Shown here piece after piece: positions 24,300 to 36,604 of a stretch of 64,000 nucleotides of DNA (within the stretch, counting starts at the first letter, position 1; each line of letters opens with the position of its first letter). The stretch comes from Larix kaempferi (lineage: Eukaryota; Streptophyta; Pinopsida; Pinales; Pinaceae): NCBI GenBank assembly GCA_027924585.1, contig BSBM01000232.1:31023001-31087000 (forward strand), written 5' to 3'. Under the pieces are notes generated by a model that searched no databases, had not been told where the DNA came from, and was given only the letters and a program-made list of their open reading frames with translations. The position numbers and the translations under genes are program-made.

Positions 24300-25172
24300 A
24301 CAAGGTTGGGAACACTTTTGCAAAGAAATTGAGAAAGTTTACTAAGCACCAATTCTGGATGCCCTTAGCAATCTGACTCCCCTACTTGAAGCCACACATA
24401 CAATGGGCACCAAAAGAACCACCACCACAATAAGATCAATGAAGCTCGCTGAGAAGGATTTACCTGAAGTAGAAGACAGTTCGATCTCGCCCTTGAAAGC
24501 TTGCCTGCTCATATTTCGCAAAGAAAAAATAGAAGAACACAATGGAGCCGCTATTGGAAAGAACTGCATAATTGGGGTATACAAAATGATAAATGGATTG
24601 AATCTACTAATAAATTGTCTATCGCAAAAATCTGACACTATTTGTAAGCTTCGTTGCTAGATCACTTCAATGTCCTTAATTTTCCAATTCATAGTTAGTC
24701 GATACCATAGTGTAAATTTATGGTTGGACCAACATATCGAGATCAATGCCGAGCTTATAGGAAGGGTCACTGGGATTTAAACCACAAGAACTGAAGTGCC
24801 GGTCCAGGTCAATCCTAATATTGTTGAAGAATTCACAGGGACACCGCAAGGGAAAAACTCCAAAGGATTGGTTATCAATAAAATCTAGTATAATAACTAT
24901 AAGTTTGCCGCCATTATTATCTCAATATGTCTAACCATTACGGTTTGACCATCTGACTAGATATGTTGGAAGCCATAAAAGCGGTTGCAATAGAATCCAA
25001 ACTATTTAACTAGGAAAATTATTTAGCAGGGATAGTCCAGTTGACCTGTGAAAAATTTCAAGAAACCAGGTCGACGATTTGATACCCCTCTTTATTAATA
25101 TGGCTAGTGATGTACATAATTACACCCGTCAGAAACACTTGCTTCACTAAAGAATACCCAACAACAATGCAT
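24300..25172 (+). pseudogene. G1 unknown sense frame, first part
   Basis: I do not recognise this protein. A nearly continuous plus-strand frame reads LEQGWEHFCKEIEKVY, then an 85-residue open segment (24403-24660) and further text to about 25172 with several stops. It is basic and Ser/Ile-rich without transmembrane segments or zinc motifs that I can see. It follows the truncated reverse transcriptase and continues on the other side of R3, so it may be an extra (env-position) frame or unrelated captured coding sequence. Confidence 0.4.
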
Positions 25173-25177
25173 AAGTT
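25173..25177. repeat. R3 target-site duplication, left copy (AAGTT)
   Basis: AAGTT precedes the left LTR and recurs at 34468-34472 after the right LTR. Confidence 0.92.
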
Positions 25178-27043
25178 TGTAATATCTTATGAACTGATTA
25201 CAAGGATATTATCTTGAATTCAAATATTCAAAACATAAATTAACACATACTGAAACTAGTTAACAAAACTAGTTGAAGGAAGGCTAGAATTGGACACAAG
25301 TAGATACCCCAGGGCTTGGTATTTGAAGTCTTTTGGGTCTACAAAATCTGAAAGTGAGTGTGCAACATCGAATATATCAGAATCAAGGCTAGCTTCAGAG
25401 TCTTATGCACAAGGTACTGGGAGCATTTATGGTTCAATAACAACTATCAATGAAGTCTGCACCAAGGCTGCCTGGGTACACCAACACATGCATACTAGAC
25501 TCATTCACTTACACTTGAAATCAAACAGAGTGTGGATATCATAAATTAACCCCCTAATATACTGTTGGGCAGGATTTTTTGAAGTTTTGGGAGGATTTGG
25601 CTATGTTTGTAAGCAAAAGAAGGAAGGGTGCAATGTAGGATTGCTCATCTAGTTGATTTCTAGGATCTCCCAAACAGGATGCATAGGATACAAATTCTTA
25701 GGAAGAGACTTGGAGGTTCTTCATCAATGTATTAAGAATCCCAGGTAATTGACAAAACTGAAAAATGAGCTTTCATAGAAAATTTAATTAAACATATTGC
25801 AAAACTAGTCAATTAACAATGCCTAAAGAGCTAGTCTTGATAAAATTGAATACAAACAACCTATAAGGATTTCGAATTCCTCTTCTGATGAACATTATGG
25901 CTCAGACATGAATATAAGAATAGTATTAAACAATAATAAAGAATATTGGGCTTCAAATGAAGGTATTTTAATCTCATACTTCACAGAGAGTCTTTAATTC
26001 ATGAAATTCTTACAATACTGAGTGTAGAAGACTTCTAAGAAGAGAAGAAGAAGAAGTGTCTTCATTGGGTCTATAATAGATACAAAAACAGAGCATATGG
26101 ATTCTCATGTAAGGCACAATAGGATTCTGTGGCTTCTCATGGGGCGCTTTCACCAGAATGATTCTTCTCCTCTAGATGGATCTCCTCAAGAATTATCTCT
26201 AACTGAAATGACACTCAGGATCTCTTCTTGATGGCTCGGATTCTTCAATAGTGGGTTGATACAAGATTTTAGATTAGAATTTAGCATCTATGGATCAGAT
26301 CATAGAATACTAGAACACATACAACATTGGGGTACATCTCCCAAGCTTGGTTGAGGTGAATCACTCAACCTTGAGAAGCAGAGCTCTCAATCACAAAGGA
26401 AAATGGACAAAAGATGTGAGAGGAGTGCACTGGCCTTCTTTTATAGACTTGGTGGATTCATGAGTAAGTAGTTGGCATGTTTGAGTGGATGAGTGCACCT
26501 TCCATAGAGATAATTAGCAACATCTATGCTTTGTGCAACCTTCTTTCTTCTCCAACCTTCCTTGCTTTGTGATTTTCTTTTGCTTTTAGAAACCGCGCCC
26601 TCCTTTGCTTTCTGGATGTTTCCTGCTTTTCAAGACTGGATTGTTTTCTGCACTTTACTGCTTTATTCACTTTCATACTTTATACACTTGCCTACTTTTC
26701 ATTGCTTTTTCCATTTTCCTTCTTTTTGCTGCCACCTTTCTTTTAGCTGCTTTCTTCTTGTTTCTATATTTTCTCAAATGAGTGAGTGTGGTCCACCTTA
26801 TCCTCATGTTCCCTCCTATCCACACAAGCATCACACTTGTGCCAAAATTAATTAATCATGTGAATAAAAATAATTAAAAATTACTTCAAACATTAAAATG
26901 ATTAATTATTTAACTATTATAGGCCTGGCTCCAAAATTTATCCCAAATAATTAATAATGTCTTTCTTTTATTTTCTCCTAGACCCTTAGGGACTAAGAGG
27001 GTCCAATACTTAATCAAGCAACCACTTAGGAAGTAACACAACA
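25178..27043 (-). repeat. R3 3' LTR (1,866 bp)
   Basis: Pairs with 32636-34467. Minus-strand TATA box CTATAAAAG at 26438-26446. Open frames inside it, such as 25290-25544, are also present in degraded form in the other LTR and are not genes. Confidence 0.92.
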
Positions 27044-27058
27044 GTCCTCCCCTCCCAA
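27044..27058 (-). other. R3 polypurine tract
   Basis: The minus strand reads TTGGGAGGGGAGGAC directly upstream of the 3' LTR. Confidence 0.85.
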
Positions 27059-28157
27059 GATTTCTTGTCCTCAAGCAATGAAAAACATGGGGTTGAAGAA
27101 CTTGTACACTGCCACCAAACTGCTGCTGCTAATCAAGATGACCAACCAAGAAAGTATACTCCATCACATAGTGTTGGAATATGATGCACTCCTCCGTATG
27201 ATCCAGTGCATATTCTTTGGATCTCCTCCATGGAAAACTCTTACTCACCCTCATGCGAGTCTCCAAACACTCATGGTGACTAACTGAGCGTGGAACATGA
27301 ATAACTCCCAAAATATCCTCCTTTAAGATTGATTAGGGAACTAAGTGAATAGGGTCTTTAAAGTGGATGAATGTCATATATTTATCTTCCTAAATCATCC
27401 CTTCCATGGAATATCATGAAAACCTTTGTTACTTCCACTCATTGAGTTCAATCTCACCCTCAAATTTGCACTCAACCAATGCACACATATGGGATAGCAT
27501 ATCCTTGTCATGGTGTGGATAATACTTCTCATGGAGCTACAATATTTTGTGCACATATTTGGATATGGAACAAATAAGGGTGGAGTGAATCCTCTCCATG
27601 TAGACATCAGCTTCACCTTTCTCAAGCATGATATTAAGATACATTTTCTTTATTCCTCCAACTTCACACTCAAACAATGTAAATTCTTTCCAAGCATGCA
27701 ATGCAACTCCCAAACTAGGAGAATAATTCTCCAACAACCCATAGTGAGCCCACATGTCATCCAAAAGAATAAACACATGCTTACCGAATTGATTGTGGCA
27801 TGCGTTAAGTGTCCCAAATAAGACAGTTCCCATGCTCAGAAGTCTTGAATAGTCACATTGGAATTCTTCATTTATCCGAAATTGGCGATGGCCAAGGTGG
27901 AGATCAAACTTGATAAAAATATTGTACTTATGCCATCCCCCCCTCTTCCTTTCCCAAGGTACTTTGAATGTAATTGGATTCACATAAATCTTGGTGAATA
28001 TTGGTGAAAAATATTCCTTCATGTGCATTCTAACCTCACCTTTGAACCTCTTGATATGCTTGTATATGTGGGTGAACTTTTGTTGGACCTTTAATACCCC
28101 TTTAAGGAAGTGCTCAACTAGGAAAAAATCATGGGAAGCCCCCATAAAATCCTCCAT
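27059..28157 (-). pseudogene. R3 degenerate Ty3/gypsy reverse transcriptase
   Basis: A 206-residue open frame (28157-27537) followed by broken frame to 27059. Its middle reads FIKFDLHLGHRQFRI, matching the gypsy block FSKIDLRSGYHQIRI. Then come TVLFGTLNACHNQF (for PFGLTNAPATF), HVFILLDDMWAHYG (for the catalytic Y-x-D-D block) and KEFTLFECEVGGIKKMYLN (for LF-KCEFG...YLGH). The catalytic tetrad reads LLDD. About 20 residues between the second and third blocks are missing. The aspartate pair is kept, but the overall wear makes activity unlikely. The downstream part has no RNase H or integrase motif that I can identify. Confidence 0.7.
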
Positions 28158-28163
28158 AAAAAA

Positions 28164-28611
28164 TTATTTTGGCACCCAAAATATTCCTTCCTCCATGATG
28201 TCAAACTGTTCTTCTTGAACCCAACCATTCAACAACTCATATGCAAATCTTCTTTTGTGGTACTCTGCTACTAAATGACCTTCCAAAACAAATAAGTCTT
28301 CCCTTGAATAAAGAAGAAAATACACTACTATATTCTTGCATTCATGATCATAGCTATAAAATTGGACTTCACTTATCAATCTTGGTTGCAAATCCTTAAG
28401 CTTATTTGGTATCAGGAAATGCATCCAACTGATATGATTAGCCTTGACCACCCATTCACTCCACAATGAGTATTGTCTAGACTTATCCATTGTATGCATG
28501 ATGGTGATGATGCGGCTATGTCAAATATGATATGATACCTTTCATGTGGCTGCAAGATTCTACTTCCCAAAGCAATGATATGCTTGGAAGATGATATCAT
28601 GTTGGGTGGTG
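28164..28611 (-). pseudogene. R3 unknown frame just upstream of the reverse transcriptase
   Basis: An open segment of 111 residues (28499-28164) in the same frame as the reverse-transcriptase segment, separated by a stop and a few codons. It includes WSEWVVKANHISWMHF and YDHECKNIVVYFLL. I do not recognise a domain. S2 lies at its upstream end and separates it from 30591 onward. Confidence 0.45.
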
Positions 28612-28616
28612 CGCTC
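28612..28616. repeat. S2 target-site duplication, left copy (CGCTC)
   Basis: CGCTC precedes TGTCACGTCC and recurs at 30297-30301 after ...GACGTGACA. Confidence 0.9.
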
Positions 28617-28735
28617 TGTCACGTCCCCTCCCATCATACTAGCGATAGGGAGAGAGTGTGATCCTAAAACCAAGCATATAGCCCCATGTTTATTAAGTAA
28701 ACTCATTGATAATATAATGAGACATATGCAGATGT

Positions 28736-28792
<57 letters not shown>

Positions 28793-30296
28793 AGAAACAC
28801 AACGGAAGTAAATCTATTACTCATATGGCATACATTCAAGATATTCATGATAGTCATCAAATAAATACATTACAGAATTAAAGCAAGAGAGTACTTATCT
28901 TAAAACAAAGTAGTCCCGAGCAACTAGCTATGCCGTTGCAACATTCCACCCAACCGTAGGCCAGTTGTGCTCATAGATCTCTCAACACAACTGCCACCCC
29001 CCGAGCTGGGCATGATTTCTACAAGGAAAAAGGGAACAACAGACTCACAAATAACCAGATATACACCAAAATCATCCAAGCCAATAAACAGTTGGTTTTA
29101 TCAGGCTACTAAGGCAATGGAAATGAAGAATTGCTAAGCTAGTGAGCTCAGCCATGGAGCTAAGGATACCTCACCAAGATCTATCCAGCTTGGTTCCCCA
29201 CCATGCCTACACACCCGACACAAGGAAGTATTCCCTTCACTACCACATAGTCCCTTAGGCCATACCTTCCAATCCAGTACTGTTCAAGGTGTGCATAGAA
29301 GAGTAGCCAGCCCTTTTGATCTTCTTGAGAGGTTACCTTCCTCACTAGGTTTATCAAGCCAATTCTGGTCCACTTCCACTCCTAACTTCTTGCTCACAAT
29401 TTCAAACCAAAACAGGGATTCAAATAACAGCAAAATCGCAAATGCTGGGCATGAATAGATACATTTTGATAGGGGGATGTCCAGAATGAGTTTCCATTAG
29501 TTCCAGTAAAAATGTGGGCAACCAAAAACGAAATGGCAATTGGGGAATCAACCCTGGGAGAGAAAAACCGTTTCCAGAAAATGTTTATGGGCATTCAAGG
29601 GACAAAAACGGCCTCCATAAACCCCCAAATAGTGACTCCCTTCCTCCCAGCCACTGTGCAATACAAAAACGAGTTCCCAGCCATGGAAAATGCAGGAAAA
29701 AGGTGGAAAACGTGAAGGAAAAAGCCCCAGCTAGCTTAGATTGCGTGAGAGAGCAAAGTCCATGGGTGAAGAATGGTTTTGGGCACAATTTCGTGGGTGT
29801 TTTCTTGCCCAAGAAGCAAAAATACAATTTCCTAGATTGATGGCTTGCCCATACACGAAATTGGCTGCCATACCTCTCAAATCCCAAGGCATTAACTACC
29901 TCAACCAACTCTTGGAAGAATTAAATGATTGGGTGCATAAGTCAAAATGGGTAGTTGGTGGTTTATGGGTTCTCTCAATGACATTTGGATTAACACCATT
30001 GGCTCAAGGGTTTGAATAATTTCCCTCCCTATTCCTTGTAAAAATCATGCCCTCATCTCTTTGTTGCATTGCATAGCTAGTTGTAGGTATTTCATTAAAA
30101 TTCATATTTACATGATGTCTTAATTTACATTGTGCCTGTCTAGCACAAGAACCATAGGCATCTATTTTTAATTGCTGATACCTAAAACGCTAAATCGATG
30201 GCGGGGCCTTGGCCTTGAACTCCTCACCATGATTTAATAACGATATTTACATCATTTACAATTTTAATGCAATAGGGTCAAGATGGGGACGTGACA
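28617..30296 (-). mobile_element. S2: solo LTR of the G3 family, 1,680 bp, inside R3
   Basis: Begins TGTCACGTCCCC and ends GGGGACGTGACA, giving a 12-bp terminal inverted repeat, with perfect 5-bp CGCTC duplications. It aligns with the G3 LTRs (46478-47794, 53983-55300) in blocks such as CAACTAGCTATG, GAGCTGGGCATGAT and GCATAGCTAGTTG, so it is a diverged member of the same family. It has no PBS, PPT or internal domain, as expected for a solo LTR. The strand is set by alignment to G3. Frames at 29514-30019 and 29585-29908 are LTR sequence, not genes. Confidence 0.87.
28738..28791. repeat. Microsatellite (CT)n(AT)n
   Basis: A run of about ten CT units passes directly into about fourteen AT units, inside solo LTR S2. 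Confidence 0.97.
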
Positions 30297-30301
30297 CGCT
30301 C

Positions 30302-31441
30302 TTCAACTTGACCTTGTGCTTCACTCCTTCATCAGGTGGTATTCAAGTGGAAGGTATTCAAGAACCTTCTCAGGCTCTTGTAGTGACTTCTAAATGTCTT
30401 CAAGATGATGTGAGAGGTCCATGCTTGTGCTTTGAGTGGTATTGAAATTTTTAACAGCCCATTCAATGTCCCCATGCTTCAAAATGGAACTCATGCCTTG
30501 AGATGACACCTCATCCGCTATGTATTTTCTTTCCCAAGGTATGAATGGAGGTGTAGGGAATGCATTGTATTGCAGCCATATATGCCTTGGCTACTTCTCA
30601 TAGACCATAACAAAATCAAATGCAGCAATGGATCCATCACTAATACAAAAATAACTCTTACCAATGTGAGCTAGTCTTGCACAACCTTGGGTCTCCATCT
30701 CGGTGATGTATCTACGCATCCAATCCAAGGATGAATAGGATTCTTTGATTTCTGATCCAAATGGTATGTAATTATCCACCTTCATTATAGCTAAGCCTTT
30801 TTCACATAGAGATAGCTCATGATCCCCTTCACACATAAAAAATGCTTGGCCAACATCTTCCAAGACAAGTTGTTCCTCAAGCATTTGTAGTTCTGCATAC
30901 TCGTGCTCACCTTCTGTAAGAGGCTCCTCCAATAAAATATATGTGCAATTGGCCACACACATCTGGTCACCAGTGGCTCTGGGAAAAGAATGTGAAATCC
31001 CAAAATACACATGAAGTTGCTCCCCTTCTTTTGCTGATTTGTCCTCAACAAATTTGAGAGCCATGTCTCTATCCATGAACAACTGCAATTAGTCATCCTT
31101 CATTTCTTCCATCTCTCTTTTGATGATGCATAGTTCAAAACTAGAGACTCTTCCCACAAATCCACTTTGTCTCTCCTCCATCTGAACTCTTCCAACAAGA
31201 TATTCAAGAAGCTTATGTGCACCACTGGCTCTAGAAACACTTGCATTATCCTTTCTTCTGTGACTAAGAGAAGGATATCTAAGTCACTCCATGGTTTCCT
31301 TACAACACATTGAGTGCTTCCATATGTGAGCTCCTCCACCATATGAGAATCATGCAGTCTCTCATCCAACATTTCAACCCTTTCACTGCATTCCTGCTTA
31401 ATACCAGGATTTTGAGCCTCATCACTAGAGTACTCAACCAT
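30302..31441 (-). pseudogene. R3 unknown frame, middle part
   Basis: Two open segments, 113 residues (31441-31100) and 165 residues (31088-30591), separated by a frameshift, plus broken frame to 30302. The text is acidic: EEPLTEGEHEYAELQMLEEQ, then GKSYFCISDGSIAAFDFVMV. No family recognised. Its position, far upstream of the reverse transcriptase, is where gag and protease would be, but no zinc knuckle or D-S/T-G is visible. Confidence 0.5.
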
Positions 31442-32476
31442 GTCAATATTCTCCTGTAAGTGGCTGCAATATCATAATAACCCAAAGGAAAATAAAAATC
31501 AGAATTTGGTTTGTACCTTTGCATCACCTTTTCCTCTTTATGTGGCAGATCTAGGGTGGTCTGCTCTTCTGCCAAACTCTCTGGTTCACACCCAACTAGA
31601 GTGTGGCAGCTTGTCTTTTACTACGCAATGGAGCTCAATTGGTGATTGGAAATTTGATTTATGTTCCTCTTTTGGATATGATACAAAAGATGTCTCACCA
31701 CCATTAACATGATCAATATCCTTTGCAGTGATCTTGAAATCACCAACAAAGAATATGGAAGTGAATTCACCTCCGACACTGCCAACACCCTGATGATGGG
31801 TTGTTGAATCTTCCGATGTGCCTGGTTCCTCACTTAAGAGACTGTTGGGCCTTTCATTCTCATCGGATGGTTGATCTTTGACTATGGGATTTCTTCTTCC
31901 TGAATCATGAGAATATATGGATGGGCCTTTGGTCATTGATTCCTCAGGAAAATTTACATCTGCAATTTGTGGTTCACTCGGCTCCACCTCAGGGATCTCT
32001 ACTTCTACTTCATTTATCTTCTCCTCCAATCAACTTAAGACTTCTCCATCTTGAGTGGTGCTCAGATCACAACTTTTGGAGGTTCCGCTTGAAGAAAAAC
32101 CAAAAAATTTCATAATGCTTGAATATGCAGATGGATTTGATGCCATTTCACCTTTGGCTCCTTCTTCTTCTTCTTCTTCTTTACTCCGAGGGGTGAAACA
32201 AATTTGTTCCTCTATGGATGGTTTGTTTCTCCCAAAAGAATCCTCATTAGAATTTTGAGGCCAAAATCCATACTTGTAAACATAATAATATTTGAAGGAT
32301 ATAACTGTGCAGATATTCTCACCCAAATCCAAATACTCCTGAAAATGTTGAGGTATGTTTTTAATTGCTTCCATCCTCTTTGCGAAGATATCTTCTAGGA
32401 TAGCCACTTGTGGATCAAGCCTTCTATCATTTATGTCTATTTGTTCACAAAAGAAGTCACCCTCCTCCCCTGACAT
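31442..32476 (-). pseudogene. R3 unknown frame, N-terminal part
   Basis: From the ATG at 32476 a frame runs 148 codons to a TGA at 32030-32032 and reads on in the same frame to 31586 (147 codons), so it is one frame with a single nonsense change. It begins MSGEEGDFFCEQIDINDRRL. It has a Glu run (KEEEEEEGAKGE), a Ser-rich patch (FFGFSSSGTSKS), and an acidic Pro/Glu segment (VEVEIPEVEPSEPQ). An overlapping frame (31575-31300) continues it with a frameshift. I do not recognise the protein; the composition suggests a disordered gag-like N terminus. Confidence 0.5.
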
Positions 32477-32620
32477 ATGTAAACCTCCATAAATGTAGAT
32501 TACATGTTCTTCTTCGTACTACTCAAAGTCTGATATGAGCCTCATAGCTGCAACTTGAAGATGTGACCTACAATATTCCTTCAACTGAGAGCCGACTTTC
32601 CACAAGTCAGGACAAGGAAA
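32477..32620 (-). other. R3 leader
   Basis: A short stretch between the probable PBS and the first ATG; nothing else seen. Confidence 0.5.
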
Positions 32621-32633
32621 GAGATATGATACC
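32621..32633 (-). other. R3 primer-binding site, weak
   Basis: The minus strand reads GGTATCATATCTC, two bases from the 5' LTR end. This resembles the initiator-Met PBS TGGTATCAGAGCC with several changes. Confidence 0.5.
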
Positions 32634-32635
32634 GC

Positions 32636-34467
32636 TGTAATATCTTATGAACTGATTACAAGGATATTATCTTGACTTTAAATATTCAAAACATAAATTA
32701 ACACATACTGAAACTAGTTAACAAAACTAGTTGAAGGAAGGCTAGATTTGGACACAAGTAGATCCCCCTAGGGCTTCGTATTTGAAGTATTTTGGGTCTG
32801 CAAAATATGAAAGTGAGTGTGCAACAACAAATATATTAGAATCAAGGCCAGCTTCAAAGTCCTATGCACAAGGTACTGGGACCATTTATGGTTCAACAAC
32901 AGCTACTGCTAAAGTCTACACCAAGGCTTCCTGGGTACACCAACATATGCATACTAGACTCATTCACTTACTATTGAAATAAAAAAGAGTGTGGATATTA
33001 GACATTAAACCCTTAATATACTGATGGGAAAGCATTTTTGAATTTTTGGGAGGATTTGGCTGTGTTTGGAGGCAAAAGAAGGAAGGGTGCAATGTAGGAT
33101 TACTCAGTTAGTTGAATTCCAGGCTCTCCCAAATTGGCTGAGTAGGCTATGAATTCTCAGGAAGATTCCTGGAGGGTATTCATGAATGTCTTGAGAATCC
33201 TAGGTAACTGACATAATTGAAAATGAGATTTCAGATAAAATTTAATCACACATACTGTAAAACTAATCAATTATTAATGCCTAAAGAGCTAGTATTGATA
33301 AAATTGAATACGAACAACCTCTAAGGATTTCAAACTCCTATTATGATGAACAATATGGATCAGAGATTAATATAGGAACTACATCAAACAATAATAAAGA
33401 ATATTGAGCAAAAAATGTAGGAATTTTAATCTCAAACTTCATATAGAGTCTCTAATTCATGAAATTATTACAATACTGAGTGTAGAATAGTTCTAAGAAG
33501 AGAATAAGAAGAAGTGTCTTCACTGAGTATGTAATAGAGATGAACACAAAGTATATGTATTCTCATGGAAGGCGCACCAAGATTCAGTGGATGCTCAAGG
33601 GGCGCATTCACCAGATTGATTCTTCTCCTCTAGATGGATCTCCTCAAGAACTATCTCTAACTGAAATGACACTCAAGATATATTCTTGATGGATTGGATT
33701 CTTCAACAGTGGGATGATACAAGCTTGTAGATCAAAATTTAGTATCTATGGATCAGATCATAGAATACTGGAGCACATACAACATTGGGGCACATCTCCC
33801 AAGCTTGGTTGAGGTGCATCACTTAACCTTGAGAAGCAAAGCTGTCAATCACAAAGACAAATGGCCAAAAGATGTGAGAGGAGCTCACTGGCCTTCTTTT
33901 ATAGACTAGGCGACTTCATGAGAAAGTAATTGGCATGTGTGAGTGGATGAGTGCACCTTCCTTAGAGAGAATTAGCAACATCTCTGCTTTGTGCAACCTT
34001 CCTTGCTTTGTGATTTTCTTATGCTTTTAGAAACTATGCCCTCCTTTGCTTCCTGGATGTTTCTTGCTTTTCAAGACTGGGTGCTTTTCTGCACTTTCCT
34101 GCTTTATACACTTGCGTGCTTTTCACTGCTTTTGTCAGTTTCCTTCTTTTTGCTTCCACCTTGCTTTTAGTTGCTTTCTTCTTGTTTCTATCTTTTCTCA
34201 AGTGAGTGAGTGTGGTCCACCTTATCCTCACGCGCCCTCCTAGCCACATGAGCATCACACTTGTGCCAAAATTAATTAATCACGTGAATAAAAATAACTA
34301 CAAACTACTTCAGACATTAAAATTATTAATTATTTAACTACTATAGGCCTGGCTCCAAAATTTATCCCAAATAATTAATAATGCCTTTCTTTTATTTTCT
34401 CCTAGACCCTTAGGGACTAATAAGGTCCAAGACTTAATCAAGTAACAACTTAGGAAGGAACATGACA
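32636..34467 (-). repeat. R3 5' LTR (1,832 bp)
   Basis: Pairs with 25178-27043. Minus-strand TATA box CTATAAAAG at 33896-33904. Visibly more diverged from its partner (roughly 10 percent by eye) than the C2, C3 or G3 LTR pairs. Confidence 0.92.
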
Positions 34468-34472
34468 AAGTT

Positions 34473-36280
34473 CCAGCTATTCCGGCCTCGTGGATGAAAC
34501 AAGGGCCCTGCACTGGCCAAAATGTGGCTTGAAAACTGGTTTCAAGTCCTCAAAACAACATGTTCTATATGGTGTGTTCTGCAGCAAGTTCGTCGAATTT
34601 TACCACCGACTATTCACATTCAGCTAGAAATCGATTACACTAAAGTTTTGTACATGCAAGGTGCTGTAGGTAATGCGGCCGAGTTAGAATATTATCCATC
34701 CGTTCAATCTATTTTTGCAGATATTAGTGCTCAGTCAAATATAGTCTACCCAATTCCTGAGTTGACACTCAAAGCAAAAGATCAGTTGGAAGAACCTCCA
34801 ATTGATGGAGAGAAATAAGAAGCCTATGAGGCTGGGATGTATATTCAAATCTTTGGACCTCTAGAGAAAGAAGAAAACCCCCTCGCTATCATTCCCATAC
34901 CCCAACAATGCAAGAAAACAAGAAAAACTACCCAGGTATAACTTGATGATCCATCAGGAGAAACTACCGATGATGATGTACTGGACGAACAACAGTCTGA
35001 TCCTGACATAACCAAAGAACAGTTTGATATCGTAGCCGAATCCCTCTTCAATAAGAAGTAGCTATTTAAATCAAAAGGGTCAGCAAAATGCAAGATGATA
35101 TTGAATGTGACAACTGAATATGACCTCCAAGAGCTCCATGGGGAGGCTAAGCAGATCATTCAAGATGCAGCTACACGTTGACGATGATGTACTAGATGAA
35201 CAATAGTCTGATCCTGACATAACCAAAGAACAGTTTGATATCGTAGCCGAATCCCTCTTCAATAAGAAGTAGGTATTTAAATCAAAAGGGTCAGCAAAAC
35301 GCAAGATGATATTGAATGCGGCAACTGAATATGACCTCCAGGAGCTCCATGGGGAGGCTGAGCAGATCATTCGAGATGCAGCTACACGCTGCATCTCAAT
35401 TGATGATTAGATCAACCACCTTATCGCGAGTTGCACTGTCCCGGTATAGTTAACTTCAACCTGGGTCAAGAAGCCTAAAATCAGTAAACCAACACAATTT
35501 GAAGATCCTTTTCAGGTTCTTGACAATTCACCTCCCCTATCCCCGACTATTATTGAGGAAGCTACCCCACCATGACCCAACTATATGCAAGATCTTGATT
35601 TCCAGAAATTTGTCTTCGATCTGCCTAACTTTTTTCGTAACTAGAAAAATATTATTACCACACGCACTATTGAAGAAGTTAAGAAACTACCTGCTATCCT
35701 TGTACTCCCTCCACCTGGAATGGCCTTGATTGACCAATCATTGACCCCATCTTCGAATATTCCGCCACTTCCCACGTATACCACTCGATATGAATGAATA
35801 GATAGTATAGAGCCACTTCAGCCACCCACTACCCATAATTCACCAATAAAACAAATTCCCCAGGAAAATTTAAGTGATATTCTTGAGTTGTCTATTCCTA
35901 CACCGACTATTCCGAGTAAGACGTTGGACAATAAAATGACCACTCTACCTGAGTCGAGCCCACACCCTGATTCGACCGCTCATCTAGAGTCAACCATCCC
36001 TCTTGGATCAACCATTCCACCAAAATCGACTGGTCCCCCCCGATTCGACTGTGCATATTAAGTCGACCACTTCAATTCAGTCCCCTACTCAACGAAGATC
36101 GAATATATCACCATCATATTCTACACCAGCGACCATTAGTACAACAACCCTAGCCGATGGATCTCAAAAAAAGAAAAATAAAAAGAATAAGAAGAAGCCA
36201 TCGAAATTCAAACTAAAGCTCATGAAGGACCCTAAAAAAGCACCAGTTACATTCGACCCTGTGAATACCAAAGGATCATG
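34473..36280 (+). pseudogene. G1 unknown sense frame, second part
   Basis: Continuation of the unrecognised G1 frame after R3. Readable pieces: 34522-34818 (98 residues; AELEYYPSVQSIFADISAQS), an acidic stretch (DEQQSDPDITKEQFDIVAES, about 34985-35045), a Thr/Pro/Ser-rich segment with repeated STIP-like words (about 35750-36060), and a lysine-rich tail (about 36165-36240, KKKNKKNKKKPSKFKLK). It is broken by many stops. No known domain is identified. Confidence 0.45.
34972..35393 (+). repeat. Tandem duplication, two copies of about 211 bp
   Basis: 34972-35182 and 35183-35393 are near-identical, starting GATGATGTACT(G/A)GA(C/T)GAAC and ending ATGCAGCTACACG. The unit is not a multiple of three (211), so it shifts the G1 frame. 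The copies differ at about a dozen positions. Confidence 0.93.
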
Positions 36281-36604
36281 AGTTAGATAGACTCTTGGAT
36301 GTCATCAATCGGGAAAAACATAAACGCTAGGAAATAGATAAACATAAAGTCAATACGATGAAGGATGAACAGACCAAAGTCTTACAAACCTGTCAAAAAT
36401 TGATTTTTCAAGTACCACCAATGCTTCACACACCCCCAACCAATAATCCTTTAGAATAAATCACCAGTTTAGTAGGGTCCCTGGTCTCATTGTATCAGGA
36501 AGTTATTTGACATAAAGGAAAAGAAGATGCCAAGAAAACATTCTCTCTTCCTGCAAATCAATATTAGTTATTCGTTGACCATCATAAGTAGTTGAAGGAA
36601 TATG
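36281..36604 (+). other. G1 3' region before C2, decayed
   Basis: Fragments such as LVGSLVSLYQEVI (about 36468-36510) suggest continuing coding sequence, but no frame or domain can be set. The region joins 43519 once C2 is removed. Confidence 0.4.

Larger units (their letters stand above)
25178..34467 (-). mobile_element. R3: 9.3-kb LTR element with poorly recognisable coding region, minus strand
   Basis: Two long direct repeats (25178-27043 and 32636-34467) start TGTAATATCTTATGAACTG, end ...ACA, and are flanked by perfect AAGTT duplications. A PPT sits next to the left LTR and a weak PBS next to the right one, so transcription is on the minus strand. The interior (27059-32620) reads as a chain of open segments of up to 206 codons that contain a degenerate gypsy-type reverse transcriptase. 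Gag, protease and integrase are not recognisable. It resembles a LARD-like non-autonomous element. Solo LTR S2 is nested in it. Confidence 0.88.

Noticed and set aside
25290-25544. 84-codon frame in the R3 LTR
   Set aside because: The homologous stretch in the other LTR (about 32770-32982) is a shorter, altered frame; it is LTR sequence.
29512-30019. Several overlapping frames in S2, and similar ones in the G3 LTRs
   Set aside because: All lie in LTR sequence repeated at 46994-47553 and 54499-54992, with different stops in each copy.
28617-30296. S2 as a TIR DNA transposon, because of the 12-bp terminal inverted repeat
   Set aside because: It aligns with the G3 LTRs, which have a PBS and PPT next to them, and has a 5-bp duplication and TG...CA ends; a solo LTR explains all of this.
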